Below are positions 13,088 through 19,560 of a DNA stretch of 42,198 nt, in pieces. Each line of letters opens with the position of its first letter. Positions within the stretch are counted from its first letter, which is position 1. Made by a program: the position numbers and the translations under genes. The stretch is from IMG/VR virus record IMGVR_UViG_3300045996_000343, positions 1 to 42,198 of that record; one strand, 5' to 3'. Under the pieces are notes generated by a model. That model was not told where the DNA came from. It did not search any database and saw only the letters and a program-made list of their open reading frames with translations. Source of the stretch: a virus.

Positions 13088-13130
13088 CGCGCGAACAACG
13101 AAAGGACGATATGCGAGTAATCAAGGATGA
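13065..13130 (+). CDS. 21-residue upstream ORF overlapping rtcB start
   Basis: ATG 13065 lies inside repeat R7 and gives MAENLAEAARTTKGRYASNQG, ending at 13130, past the rtcB ATG at 13111. The first nine residues match the TAESLSEAA peptide of other repeat copies. No ribosome site is visible in front of it. It could regulate rtcB translation, or be an accident of the repeat. Confidence 0.35.
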   Translation: MAENLAEAARTTKGRYASNQG

Positions 13131-14316
13131 GGGTTCACTGCCGATCAAGGCGTGGACTGACGAAATCGAGGAATCCGCGATGGCCCAACTGCGGAACCTT
13201 GCCAAGATGCCCTTTATCGCCAAGAACGGCGTAGCCGTTATGCCGGACGTTCACGCCGGGATCGGTGCGACCGTAGGCAGCGTCATCGCCAGCCATAAGG
13301 CCATCATCCCGGCTGCGGTGGGCGTGGACATCGGCTGCGGCATGAACGCCGTGCGGCTGTCCCTCAAGGCGTCGGACCTCCCGGAATCGCTCAAGGCGAT
13401 GCGTGACCAGATCGAGCGGGATGTCCCTGTCGGCTTCTCCCAGCACCGCAAGGATGATGACATCGAGGCGAACTGGCGGGACGAGCTAGGAGAGCGCGGC
13501 GACCTGTGGAATAGCTGGACGGACCTGAACGCGAAGTTCCCAGCCCTCAAGACGAAGACCGAGAACGTCCTTGGGCAACTTGGCACCTTGGGCGGTGGCA
13601 ATCACTTCATCGAGGTTTGCTTGGACGAGAATCAGGATGTGTGGATCATGCTGCACTCCGGTTCGCGCGGGACCGGCAACGCCATCGGGCGCTACTTCAT
13701 CGAACTGGCGAAGGAGGCGTGCGAGAAGTGGCACATCAACCTGCCGGACAACGACCTCGCCTACTTCCCCGAGGGGACGACGCTGTTCGATGACTACACC
13801 ACCGCTGTTCATTGGGCGCAAGAGTACGCATTCCAGAACCGCGCGGTGATGCTGGAGCGAGTGATTGCCGCCGTCCGCAAGGCCATCGGGAAGCCCTTTG
13901 AAGTGACCTCGGAGGCGATCAACTGCCACCACAACTACGTGGAGCGGGAAAGCCACTTCGGGCAGAACCTGTGGGTGACGCGCAAGGGGGCTATCCGTGC
14001 CCGTGAGGGCGATCTAGGCATCATCCCCGGCAGCATGGGCCAGCGCAGCTACATCGTGCGCGGCAAGGGCAACCCGGAGTCCTACTGCTCTTGCAGCCAC
14101 GGCGCAGGCCGGGTGATGAGCCGCACGGAGGCAAAGCGCCGATTCTCACTGGCCGATCTTGTCGCCCAGACGGAGGGGGTGGAGTGCCGAAAGGACGAGG
14201 CGGTGATTGACGAAATCCCCGGAGCCTACAAGTCCATCGACGCCGTGATGGAGAACCAGCGCGATCTGGTGGAGGTCGTCCACACGCTAAAGCAGGTGCT
14301 GTGCGTTAAAGGTTGA
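13111..14316 (+). CDS. rtcB: RtcB-type RNA ligase (3'-phosphate/5'-OH)
   Basis: 401 residues from ATG 13111, with AAAGGACGAT upstream. All core motifs are present: PDVHAGIGATVGS (45-57), VDIGCG with metal Cys 76 (72-77), GGGNHFIEV (161-169), HSGSRG (182-187), NCHHNY (271-276), PGSMG (306-310) and SHGAGR with the guanylated His 330. RtcB seals 2',3'-cyclic phosphate and 5'-OH RNA ends, so it can repair tRNAs cut in the anticodon loop. A tRNA-Pro gene follows 6 nt after its stop. Length is close to E. coli RtcB (408). Confidence 0.95.
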   Translation: MRVIKDEGSLPIKAWTDEIEESAMAQLRNLAKMPFIAKNGVAVMPDVHAGIGATVGSVIASHKAIIPAAVGVDIGCGMNAVRLSLKASDLPESLKAMRDQIERDVPVGFSQHRKDDDIEANWRDELGERGDLWNSWTDLNAKFPALKTKTENVLGQLGTLGGGNHFIEVCLDENQDVWIMLHSGSRGTGNAIGRYFIELAKEACEKWHINLPDNDLAYFPEGTTLFDDYTTAVHWAQEYAFQNRAVMLERVIAAVRKAIGKPFEVTSEAINCHHNYVERESHFGQNLWVTRKGAIRAREGDLGIIPGSMGQRSYIVRGKGNPESYCSCSHGAGRVMSRTEAKRRFSLADLVAQTEGVECRKDEAVIDEIPGAYKSIDAVMENQRDLVEVVHTLKQVLCVKG

Positions 14317-14322
14317 GAGTTT

Positions 14323-14400
14323 CTGTGCGTAGCTCAGTCCGGTCAGAGTTCTCGGTTTGGAACCGAGGGGTCGCAGGTTCGAATCCTGCCGCACAGACCA
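14323..14400 (+). tRNA. tRNA-Pro (anticodon UGG), complete with CCA
   Basis: Perfect 7-bp acceptor stem CTGTGCG/CGCACAG, D arm GCTC..GAGT, anticodon stem CTCGG/CCGAG around TTTGGAA (anticodon TGG at 14358-14360), T arm GCAGG-TTCGAAT-CCTGC, discriminator A and encoded CCA (14398-14400). It starts 6 nt after rtcB and lies 185 nt before the integrase start. It can be a functional tRNA, the attP core (phages often integrate in tRNA 3' ends), or both. Confidence 0.95.
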
Positions 14401-14585
14401 GCTTCCCGCATTTTCCCCGCAATTTGCGGGCGATTTGCGGGGTAAGTACAGGTCCTCTCTCCGGCATTCCTATAGGGCGCGGTGTTTGTCAATACATCGC
14501 TTTCCCCTGTGATAGCCGTCAGCAACGGCATAGCCTTTCCCGCTCGCGTCCCGCAAACTTCCCGCACTCATGCGGGAGGATTCGG
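14401..14585. other. Putative attP arm region and integrase promoter
   Basis: 185 bp between the tRNA and integrase. It holds repeated TTCCCGCA/TGCGGGA words (14403, about 14549, 14558, 14570) and the inverted repeat CCCGCAATTTGCGGG near 14415-14430, as expected of integrase arm sites or IHF-linked attP architecture. A possible promoter is TTGTCA (14486-14491), 16 nt, TGTGAT (14508-14513). Roles are inferred. Confidence 0.6.
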
Positions 14586-15551
14586 ATGTACGTCAGACCA
14601 TACGGCAAGGGCCAGTTCAGGTGCGAGGTCGAGAAGCTAGGGGTTCGGGAGTCTCAGGTGTTCGACCGCAAGGGCGATGCCGTCAAGTGGGGCAACCAGC
14701 GGGAGCTTGAGATTGAGGCCGAGAAGACCGGACGAGGGGTGACGTTCGGCCAGGTTGCGGGACGGTATTTGCGGGAAGTGACGCCCGGCAAGAAGTCTGC
14801 CACGGACTTTGAAACCCGACGGATGGGCTACTTCAAGGCGTTTTTTGGGGAGTCCACCCCGATCCTGTCCATCACCCGGAAGACCATCGCCAAGTGGCGG
14901 GACCACCGGCTACAGACGGTCACCGGGTCTACCGTGAACCGGGAAGCCAACCTCCTGTCCAACCTGTTCCGTAAAGCCCGGATGGATTGGGAGTACATCC
15001 AAAGTAATCCCATGGAGGGGATTGACTGGCCGGACGAGGAAGACCCTCGCACTGTGGTTTGGAACTGGCGGCAGATCAGAAAGGTTCTGCGGTACTGCCA
15101 AAGCTCCCAAGGCATCAAAACCCAACAGTGCGGGATAGCCTTTCACATTGCCCTGCGGACAGCCATGAGGGCTAAGGAAGTGCTCCTGGCCACCAAGCGC
15201 GGGCAGCTCGCCGTGATAGACGACAGCAAGACGACCAAGAAGGGGAAGGAAATCACCATCCCACTGACCCACCAGGGACGCAGGGTCATGGAGCGGTACG
15301 CCGGTACGCCGTGGCAGATCGAGGCCAACGAGCTGTCCGTGCTGTTCCACAAGGCTTGTCTCCAGTGCGGAGTCAGGCAGAAGCACGTAGACGGACCCAC
15401 GTATCACGACTCACGCGGGACGGCGCTGACCCTGCTTGCTCGGAAGATGCCGGTGGAGAAGTTGCAGCGGATCAGTCGGCATCGGAACATCAATACGCTA
15501 ATCCGCGTGTACTACCGCGCGACCAATGAGCAGATTGCAGCGAGCCTGTAG
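14586..15551 (+). CDS. int: Tyrosine recombinase integrase
   Basis: 321 residues from ATG 14586 with GGAGGATTCGG upstream; a longer in-frame start would run through the tRNA. Arm-binding and core-binding regions precede the catalytic domain with R195 (TAMRAKEV), a Lys in SKTTKKGKEI (215-221), H274 and R277 (HDSRGTAL), H299 (SRHRNINT) and nucleophile Y309 or Y310. Together with the adjacent tRNA this is a standard tRNA-targeting integration module. Confidence 0.93.
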   Translation: MYVRPYGKGQFRCEVEKLGVRESQVFDRKGDAVKWGNQRELEIEAEKTGRGVTFGQVAGRYLREVTPGKKSATDFETRRMGYFKAFFGESTPILSITRKTIAKWRDHRLQTVTGSTVNREANLLSNLFRKARMDWEYIQSNPMEGIDWPDEEDPRTVVWNWRQIRKVLRYCQSSQGIKTQQCGIAFHIALRTAMRAKEVLLATKRGQLAVIDDSKTTKKGKEITIPLTHQGRRVMERYAGTPWQIEANELSVLFHKACLQCGVRQKHVDGPTYHDSRGTALTLLARKMPVEKLQRISRHRNINTLIRVYYRATNEQIAASL

Positions 15552-15572
15552 GCATCCTTAAAGGAGAAAGAG

Positions 15573-15809
15573 ATGGAAGACCAAAACCATAAGGCAGATG
15601 TGGCAGTGCCCACCGTGACGGCGGAGAGTCTTTCCGAGGCTGCGCAGACGTTCATCATCAGTGACCCGTTTTGCGCAACCAAGGGCGGTGACATCGTTGC
15701 GCGCGGCTTCAAGACTGCGGTCAACGCTCAGAAGTGGCTGGATAAGAAGATAGCAGCCGACCCCGATGGATACGCGGGCTGCTATGTCGAGCCCGACTAC
15801 CGCCGATAG
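15573..15809 (+). CDS. Accessory protein bracketed by inverted repeats
   Basis: 78 residues, strong RBS AAAGGAGAAAGAG. Residues 9-25 (DVAVPTVTAESLSEAAQ) come from repeat R10 and the stop lies in R11 in the opposite orientation. The remainder, IVARGFKTAVNAQKWLDKKIAADPDGYAGCYVE, is a compact alpha/beta domain common in small phage proteins. Function unknown. Confidence 0.72.
   Translation: MEDQNHKADVAVPTVTAESLSEAAQTFIISDPFCATKGGDIVARGFKTAVNAQKWLDKKIAADPDGYAGCYVEPDYRR
15597..15640 (+). repeat. Dispersed 44-bp repeat R10
   Basis: GATGTGGCAGTGCC, then GTGACGGCGGAGAGTCTTTCCGAGGC; 16-nt core spacing. Right end identical to R1 over more than 15 bases. Confidence 0.85.
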
Positions 15810-15843
15810 ATTCTCCGCCCGATCAAGCGGACGAGCCCAAGTG
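15800..15843 (-). repeat. Dispersed 44-bp repeat R11
   Basis: Minus-strand reading CACTTGGGCTCGTCCGC, then GGGCGGAGAATCTATCGG; 17-nt core spacing. Covers the stop of the gene at 15573-15809, opposite in orientation to R10. Confidence 0.82.
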
Positions 15844-15900
15844 AAAAGGAAGGCATCCCGGTATCCTGCCTTTACCGATATTGGCAGTACAACCATCCTT

Positions 15901-15920
15901 ACCGTTTAGCGGTAAACGGT
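15901..15920. promoter_or_regulatory. Perfect 20-bp palindrome before gene 15939
   Basis: ACCGTTTA-GCGG-TAAACGGT, an 8-bp inverted repeat with a 4-bp centre, 18 bp upstream of the start at 15939. The half site ACCGTTTA also occurs once in the immunity region at about 5691-5698. Could be an operator; on RNA it would form a stable hairpin before the ribosome site. Confidence 0.65.
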
Positions 15921-15938
15921 CAACCAATGGAGAGAGAG

Positions 15939-16169
15939 ATGGAACTACCTGAATTGCCCAATACAAAGCACGTAAGCACCTGGAAGGGTGAGCAAGACCG
16001 TTTCGACATCTACGGCTACACCGCCGATCAGATGCGAGCCTATGGAGAGCAGTGCATCCTGCTAGAGAGGGAGCGCGCGGCAAAGGTGGTGGAGGCCCTG
16101 GAAGGCGGCGGCGCTGGTGAACGATGGGCTGCGTGCAGGATTGCTGCCGAGGCCATCAGGAAAGGCTAG
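15939..16169 (+). CDS. Accessory protein of unknown function
   Basis: 76 residues from ATG 15939, preceded by GGAGAGAG (ATG 15927 has no site). Contains YGYTADQMRAYGEQCILLER and a helical C-terminus WAACRIAAEAIRKG, a pattern frequent in small phage accessory proteins. Convergent overlap of 4 bases with the membrane gene at 16166. Function unknown. Confidence 0.72.
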   Translation: MELPELPNTKHVSTWKGEQDRFDIYGYTADQMRAYGEQCILLERERAAKVVEALEGGGAGERWAACRIAAEAIRKG

Positions 16170-16309
16170 CGAGCCTGCATCCAGACGCCAGCTTGAGCAA
16201 CCGCATAGCCCACGAACATGATCCCCACTCCCATGTTCCCCTTGGCCCACTGCTCTACACCGATCCAGATGTAGGCGACTCCGATCAGGGCTATCAGGGT
16301 GTGGCTCAT
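16166..16309 (-). CDS. Small two-helix membrane protein
   Basis: 47 residues (MSHTLIALIGVAYIWIGVEQ...). Two hydrophobic segments, about 4-18 and 28-42, separated by a short polar turn (EQWAKGNMG). Ribosome site weak. Small proteins with the IGVAYIWIGVEQW pattern recur in phages. Could act on the membrane during infection; holin role is less likely because a holin sits in the lysis cassette. Confidence 0.7.
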   Translation of the reverse strand: MSHTLIALIGVAYIWIGVEQWAKGNMGVGIMFVGYAVAQAGVWMQAR

Positions 16310-16352
16310 AACGTATACCTACATGGAACGGGCGTTCTGTTCACTTTTACGC

Positions 16353-17327
16353 TCAAACGTCGATGACCTGGCCGCGAAACTCAATCCTGCCTTCAGAGTG
16401 AACCTTAACCACCTCGGGGAATAGCAGATGACCGTCAACGAACGTGAGAACGACGAAACCGCTACGCCAGTTCGTCGGGCCAGCTTCGAGGTAGTTCTCG
16501 AACTGCGGCCCCAGCGGGTCAGCGAGGGTGCCAGTGTCCACCCCGTACCGGGTTCCGTGATAGTCGTCAAATGGAGTGACCTTAAGACTATGCAGGTGCC
16601 CGGTCACGATGTTCACGCCGCTGTTCACCGTGTTGTTATGCGTAGCGTGGACGCCGCCCTTGTAGCGATGTTTGATGACCGTCCCTGGACCGTTCCAGAC
16701 CGCCCAACATGGGTGCCATGCGGGGAAGTGGTCCTTGAGGGAAAAACCTTTGACGTGTTCGTATTGGGGTGCGTTGGCAGCGAGCCGGTTTTCAAACCGC
16801 GCATCGTGGTTGCCCAAGCACCAGACGAGTCGCACGTTGTGCCGGGCTTTCTTCGCCGTTTCCTCAATCTCACCTAGAGCAGCGTCACAGGCTTTCAGTT
16901 CCTCAATGATCGAAGGCGTAGAGTCCCAGCCGATCCGGGGGAACCTGCTGATACTGGCCCCGTCGAAGGCATCCCCGTTGTTGATGACGGCTTGAGGCTT
17001 CAGGTGCTCGATGCACTTCAGCAGGCCAAGGAAAGCAGTAGTCCGAATGCCAGGCCAGAAGTGGGCGTCACTAAAGGCGATGATCGTGCCATTCAGGATG
17101 CCGAGGTCTAGTCTCTGGGGGTGCTTGTGGGCTGTGTGCCGGTGGGCATGGGCTGCGGCTTGGGGACTGTCGGCGGCTAGCTGGATGCCTAGCTTCAGCT
17201 CCAACCGCCTGCGCCTGTGATGAGCGTTGCGCTCACTCACCTTTAACACGCTAGCCACCTTGGCGGCTGACTTGTGGGTCTTCCAGAGTTCAACAAACTC
17301 CGCATCCGAGCATTTTGCGACGGCCAT
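16353..17327 (-). CDS. Metallophosphoesterase with N-terminal HTH
   Basis: 324 residues from ATG 17327, which overlaps the upstream stop (TAATG); a longer in-frame start is in the shadow of that gene. N-terminal helix-turn-helix (AAKVASVLKVSERNAHHRRR). Catalytic motifs of calcineurin-like phosphoesterases: DAHF (87-90), NGDAFD (117-122), GNHD (172-175), a His near 230 and GHLH (243-246). It could cleave nucleic-acid or cyclic-nucleotide phosphodiesters; substrate unknown. A nucleotide-signal or DNA-processing role is possible. Confidence 0.88.
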   Translation of the reverse strand: MAVAKCSDAEFVELWKTHKSAAKVASVLKVSERNAHHRRRRLELKLGIQLAADSPQAAAHAHRHTAHKHPQRLDLGILNGTIIAFSDAHFWPGIRTTAFLGLLKCIEHLKPQAVINNGDAFDGASISRFPRIGWDSTPSIIEELKACDAALGEIEETAKKARHNVRLVWCLGNHDARFENRLAANAPQYEHVKGFSLKDHFPAWHPCWAVWNGPGTVIKHRYKGGVHATHNNTVNSGVNIVTGHLHSLKVTPFDDYHGTRYGVDTGTLADPLGPQFENYLEAGPTNWRSGFVVLTFVDGHLLFPEVVKVHSEGRIEFRGQVIDV

Positions 17328-17596
17328 TATTGTTTCCCGAACTGCTCTAGGAACTGGTGCAGCAGATTCCCCTGCGCATCCACTTCCTTTTCGCAATGCT
17401 CGTCTTGCCCCGTGGTGAACCGGATGGCGTGTTGGAGTTCGTGGCAGAAGGTCGCGGCCTTGACCTGGGCCGACAGGTCGGAGCGGAGACGAATCTTGGC
17501 CGTCTCGTTGTCGCAGTGCCCCATGTCGGTGATAGCGTCGGATTCCTCCACCGTCCATCGGATACCGGCGAGGGTGAAGGTCTTTGGAATCTTCAT
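17327..17596 (-). CDS. HExxH zincin-like small metalloprotease
   Basis: 89 residues from ATG 17596 (MKIPKTFTLAGIRWTVEESD). HELQHAI at about 57-63 is the zinc site, with a downstream acidic Glu (CEKEVDAQ) as third ligand. This is the small phage metallopeptidase pattern, near SprT/ImmA-like folds. Overlaps the phosphoesterase gene. An ImmA-like role in repressor cleavage would be attractive but is unproven. Confidence 0.8.
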   Translation of the reverse strand: MKIPKTFTLAGIRWTVEESDAITDMGHCDNETAKIRLRSDLSAQVKAATFCHELQHAIRFTTGQDEHCEKEVDAQGNLLHQFLEQFGKQ

Positions 17597-17597
17597 G

Positions 17598-17909
17598 CTA
17601 AATAGTCGTCTCGCGAAACTTGGACAGCTCCAGCATCGCCCTAGAGCCATCCTCGAAAACGACCAGGACTAGTTCCTCATTGGAGGCGAAACAACCGTAG
17701 GCAACTATCGTCCCCTTGGTGTCCAGAATCCTCGCGTTTTGGAACCTGTCCCGGAACTCCTCCGGGATGTGGGACAGCGTTTCTGCATGGGTGCACATGG
17801 ATTCGTACAGCCTCAACTCCTGCGACCCGTCTGAGCTTTTCAGCATCAGTTCTGCATTGGCAGACACGGCAAAGCTGGCAGCTACTAGAGCCGCAATGAT
17901 TGAACGCAT
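17598..17909 (-). CDS. Secreted small protein
   Basis: 103 residues from ATG 17909 with GGAGG upstream. Signal peptide MRSIIAALVAASFAVSANA with likely cleavage after ANA. The mature part (ELMLKSSDGSQELRLYESMC...) is beta-rich with a Cys pair (CTHAET, YGCFASN). First gene of a minus-strand trio with the HExxH and phosphoesterase genes. A periplasmic role, possibly superinfection related, is inference. Confidence 0.75.
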   Translation of the reverse strand: MRSIIAALVAASFAVSANAELMLKSSDGSQELRLYESMCTHAETLSHIPEEFRDRFQNARILDTKGTIVAYGCFASNEELVLVVFEDGSRAMLELSKFRETTI

Positions 17910-17938
17910 GGGAAACCTCCAGAGGGGAGAGCTAGGGG

Positions 17939-17982
17939 AACTTGGCTTCGGACTACGTGACGGCGGAGAATCTCGGATCGGC
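17939..17982 (+). repeat. Dispersed 44-bp repeat R12
   Basis: AACTTGGCTTCGGACTAC, then GTGACGGCGGAGAATCTCGG; 16-nt core spacing. Sits between the divergent secreted-protein and HTH genes. Confidence 0.85.
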
Positions 17983-17984
17983 GG

Positions 17985-18004
17985 TGTTGCTCTATGTAGC
18001 AACA
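17985..18004. promoter_or_regulatory. Operator palindrome overlapping a -35
   Basis: TGTTGCT-CTATGT-AGCAACA, a perfect 7-bp inverted repeat with a 6-bp centre covering the -35 of the promoter at 17987-18015. Fits autoregulation by the HTH protein that follows. Confidence 0.72.
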
Positions 18005-18015
18005 TGGGCTATAAA
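17987..18015 (+). promoter_or_regulatory. Sigma70-type promoter for HTH gene
   Basis: TTGCTC (17987-17992), 17-nt spacer, TATAAA (18010-18015). The predicted start, 7 nt on, coincides with ATG 18022. Confidence 0.72.
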
Positions 18016-18021
18016 CTACGG

Positions 18022-18165
18022 ATGACAGGACAGGTAAGCGGCAAGACAGAACGCGCCCTAAAACTGGTGCTCAAGGGCTGGACGGCCTATGCCGCAGCCA
18101 AGAAGGAGGGCATCGCCCTATCAACCATCTACCGCGCTATCAAGCGCGAGAAGGAGAAGAAATGA
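18022..18165 (+). CDS. Small HTH protein, probably leaderless and autoregulated
   Basis: 47 residues from ATG 18022 (MTGQVSGKTERALKLVLKGW); ATG 18004 and 17908 in frame lack good sites. AYAAAKKEGIALSTIYRAIKR is a resolvase/transposase-type helix-turn-helix. The promoter places the RNA start at this ATG, and a 20-bp palindrome covers the -35. Could repress the rightward genes or the minus-strand trio. Target not known. Confidence 0.68.
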   Translation: MTGQVSGKTERALKLVLKGWTAYAAAKKEGIALSTIYRAIKREKEKK

Positions 18166-18407
18166 CCAAACCGATGGCTACCGCCCGCTTTGAGGCTGGT
18201 CGATTGCTGTGCGGTCATGTCCGCGACTATCTTGCGGTGTCCAAGCTGAAGGGCAAGGACATCAACTGGCATGAGGGCTCTGGCTGGATCAGCCGCACCT
18301 TCACCATCCACGGCCCACAGGACGATGTACTGCCCGTCTATCGCGGGCTTGTGCGCTGGGCGGAAGACCTTGAGCGGCTGGAAGACTCGCAGGGTAATCT
18401 CGGATAG
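18162..18407 (+). CDS. Accessory protein of unknown function
   Basis: 81 residues, ATGA overlap with the HTH gene. MATARFEAGRLLCGHVRDYLAVSKLK, then SGWISRTFTIHGPQDDVLPVYRGLVRW, an alpha/beta protein. Small phage proteins of this length with a W-x-S-R-x-F strand are common and uncharacterised. Confidence 0.68.
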   Translation: MTKPMATARFEAGRLLCGHVRDYLAVSKLKGKDINWHEGSGWISRTFTIHGPQDDVLPVYRGLVRWAEDLERLEDSQGNLG

Positions 18408-18616
18408 GCGGGCTTCTATAGAAGCGAGCTACCGCTTAAAATCGAACAGTGGTGAATGCGTAGGCTGATACGCAAAGGGTGGGCCTTCTGGTCAGTCCGC
18501 ACCAAGGGGCTCCAACTGGGATTCGCCACCCAGTGCCGCACCACGCGATGCGGAGTGCCTTGGAATATTCTGTGGAGGCGGGCAGAAAGCCGGAGATCAG
18601 CACCGGCCACCACACC
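18408..18616. other. Convergent intergenic region
   Basis: 209 bp between the plus-strand gene ending at 18407 and the Rz stop at 18617. Contains a perfect palindrome GCTTCTATAGAAGC (18413-18426) just after the stop and no convincing T-tract terminator. An ORF running rightward from 18456 is a shadow of Rz. Nothing else is seen. Confidence 0.5.
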
Positions 18617-19060
18617 TTATTTAGGCCACGCTTCCCTAAGCGTCTTCACTTCGGAAGCAGCTCGATCAGCTTCTTCTGCCAAGCCTCGATATTCAGCCGT
18701 GCAGCTTCCGAGTACGTCTGCGAGTGCTCTGACAGCGTTGTCGGCGGCGGCTCTGGATTCCTCGGAGTAACGTCGGAGGGCGTCGATGGTGTCGCGCATC
18801 CCGTCAGCAGCCAGACGAGCACGCTCAGCATCGCGCCGTAGAACAGCAGTTCTCCCCACGGCAGCTCTTGCAGCTTCGTCCACCCTCGACTGGCGGAGCG
18901 TTTCCAGTTTGCGGGCGTCAGCGTTTGCTTCAGCCACTGCCACAGTCCATTCGTTCCGTACATTCTGTTTGCCCTTACGGTATGCGGTGAAGTGAGAGAA
19001 GGCCAAGCCACCAGCCACGATCAGTGCAGCCCACAGCCGCCAATTGAGTAGGAGGGTCAC
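18617..19060 (-). CDS. Rz: i-spanin Rz
   Basis: 147 residues. One N-terminal transmembrane anchor (LLLNWRLWAALIVAGGLAFS, about 3-22) followed by a long periplasmic coiled coil (EANADARKLETLRQSRVDEA onward), as in lambda Rz. Last gene of the lysis cassette, with its o-spanin nested in another frame. It fuses inner and outer membranes at the end of lysis. Confidence 0.92.
   Translation of the reverse strand: MTLLLNWRLWAALIVAGGLAFSHFTAYRKGKQNVRNEWTVAVAEANADARKLETLRQSRVDEAARAAVGRTAVLRRDAERARLAADGMRDTIDALRRYSEESRAAADNAVRALADVLGSCTAEYRGLAEEADRAASEVKTLREAWPK
18646..18831 (-). CDS. Rz1: o-spanin Rz1, embedded in Rz
   Basis: 61 residues entirely within Rz in another frame. Signal MLSVLVWLLTGC with lipobox LTGC (Cys 12), then Pro-rich TPSTPSDVTPRNPEPPP and a C-terminal helix (ARLNIEAWQKKLIELLPK) able to pair with Rz. 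This is a classic embedded Rz1. Confidence 0.93.
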   Translation of the reverse strand: MLSVLVWLLTGCATPSTPSDVTPRNPEPPPTTLSEHSQTYSEAARLNIEAWQKKLIELLPK

Positions 19061-19560
19061 GACATCACCTGTTGTCTAGCCTGCTCATGGAAGGCGTCCC
19101 AAGTCTCACGGTGGGGTTTCCCAGGGTTCCAGCAGCGCAAATAGCACTGCCACGCTTCCTCATGGCTTGCGTCTACCTTGGGCAGCGGTCGAGGGTCCGC
19201 CCACAACAGCAGGCGTGACCAAGCAGCAGCCAGAACATCGTCCGTCTCGATGGCCGCATGGATGGCGTGCGAGTTGAACTCAACTCCACGCTCCTTACAC
19301 AGCATCTGCGCTAGGTCGCGAGTGACTACGTTGGTCATCACGCACAGCACTCCGCCCGTGCGTTCGTGCTGCCAATACGACTTGGCCGGGCCTTTGATGT
19401 ACGGCTTGCCCTTGACGATCTGGTAGCGGTAGAGGAAGCGGGATTCCTGCAGGCCAGCACTTAGCAGCATCACCCTTGCCGCATCGGAATCCATCTTTGC
19501 CGGTAGCAGCTCCAAGGCGGGGTTGATCGCCTTGTGGATGATGGCGTCGAGAAGGATCAC
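19057..19560 (-). CDS. Putative endolysin (muramidase/transglycosylase-like)
   Basis: 167 residues. N-terminal MILLDAIIHKAINPALELLP, then SAGLQESRFLYRYQIVKGKPY, where Glu in QESRF fits the catalytic acid of lysozyme-like enzymes, and SYWQHERTGGVLCVM. No signal peptide, so the holin would be needed. Start overlaps the holin stop by 4. The family is common in podoviruses in this lysis position; the reaction is inferred. Confidence 0.75.
   Translation of the reverse strand: MILLDAIIHKAINPALELLPAKMDSDAARVMLLSAGLQESRFLYRYQIVKGKPYIKGPAKSYWQHERTGGVLCVMTNVVTRDLAQMLCKERGVEFNSHAIHAAIETDDVLAAAWSRLLLWADPRPLPKVDASHEEAWQCYLRCWNPGKPHRETWDAFHEQARQQVMS

Noticed and set aside
14313-14585. Longer integrase start through the tRNA
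   Set aside because: The extra residues would be encoded by the tRNA and att region; ATG 14586 has GGAGG and fits family length.
15786-15908. 40-residue ORF in the repeat R11 region
   Set aside because: No ribosome site, mostly repeat sequence, and overlaps a palindrome.
3991-17982. CRISPR array from the 44-bp repeats
   Set aside because: Copies are far apart, in both orientations, often coding and without regular spacers.
18456-18770. Plus-strand ORF starting MRRLIRKGWAF
   Set aside because: Its 3' half is antisense to the clear Rz/Rz1 pair and no ribosome site precedes it.
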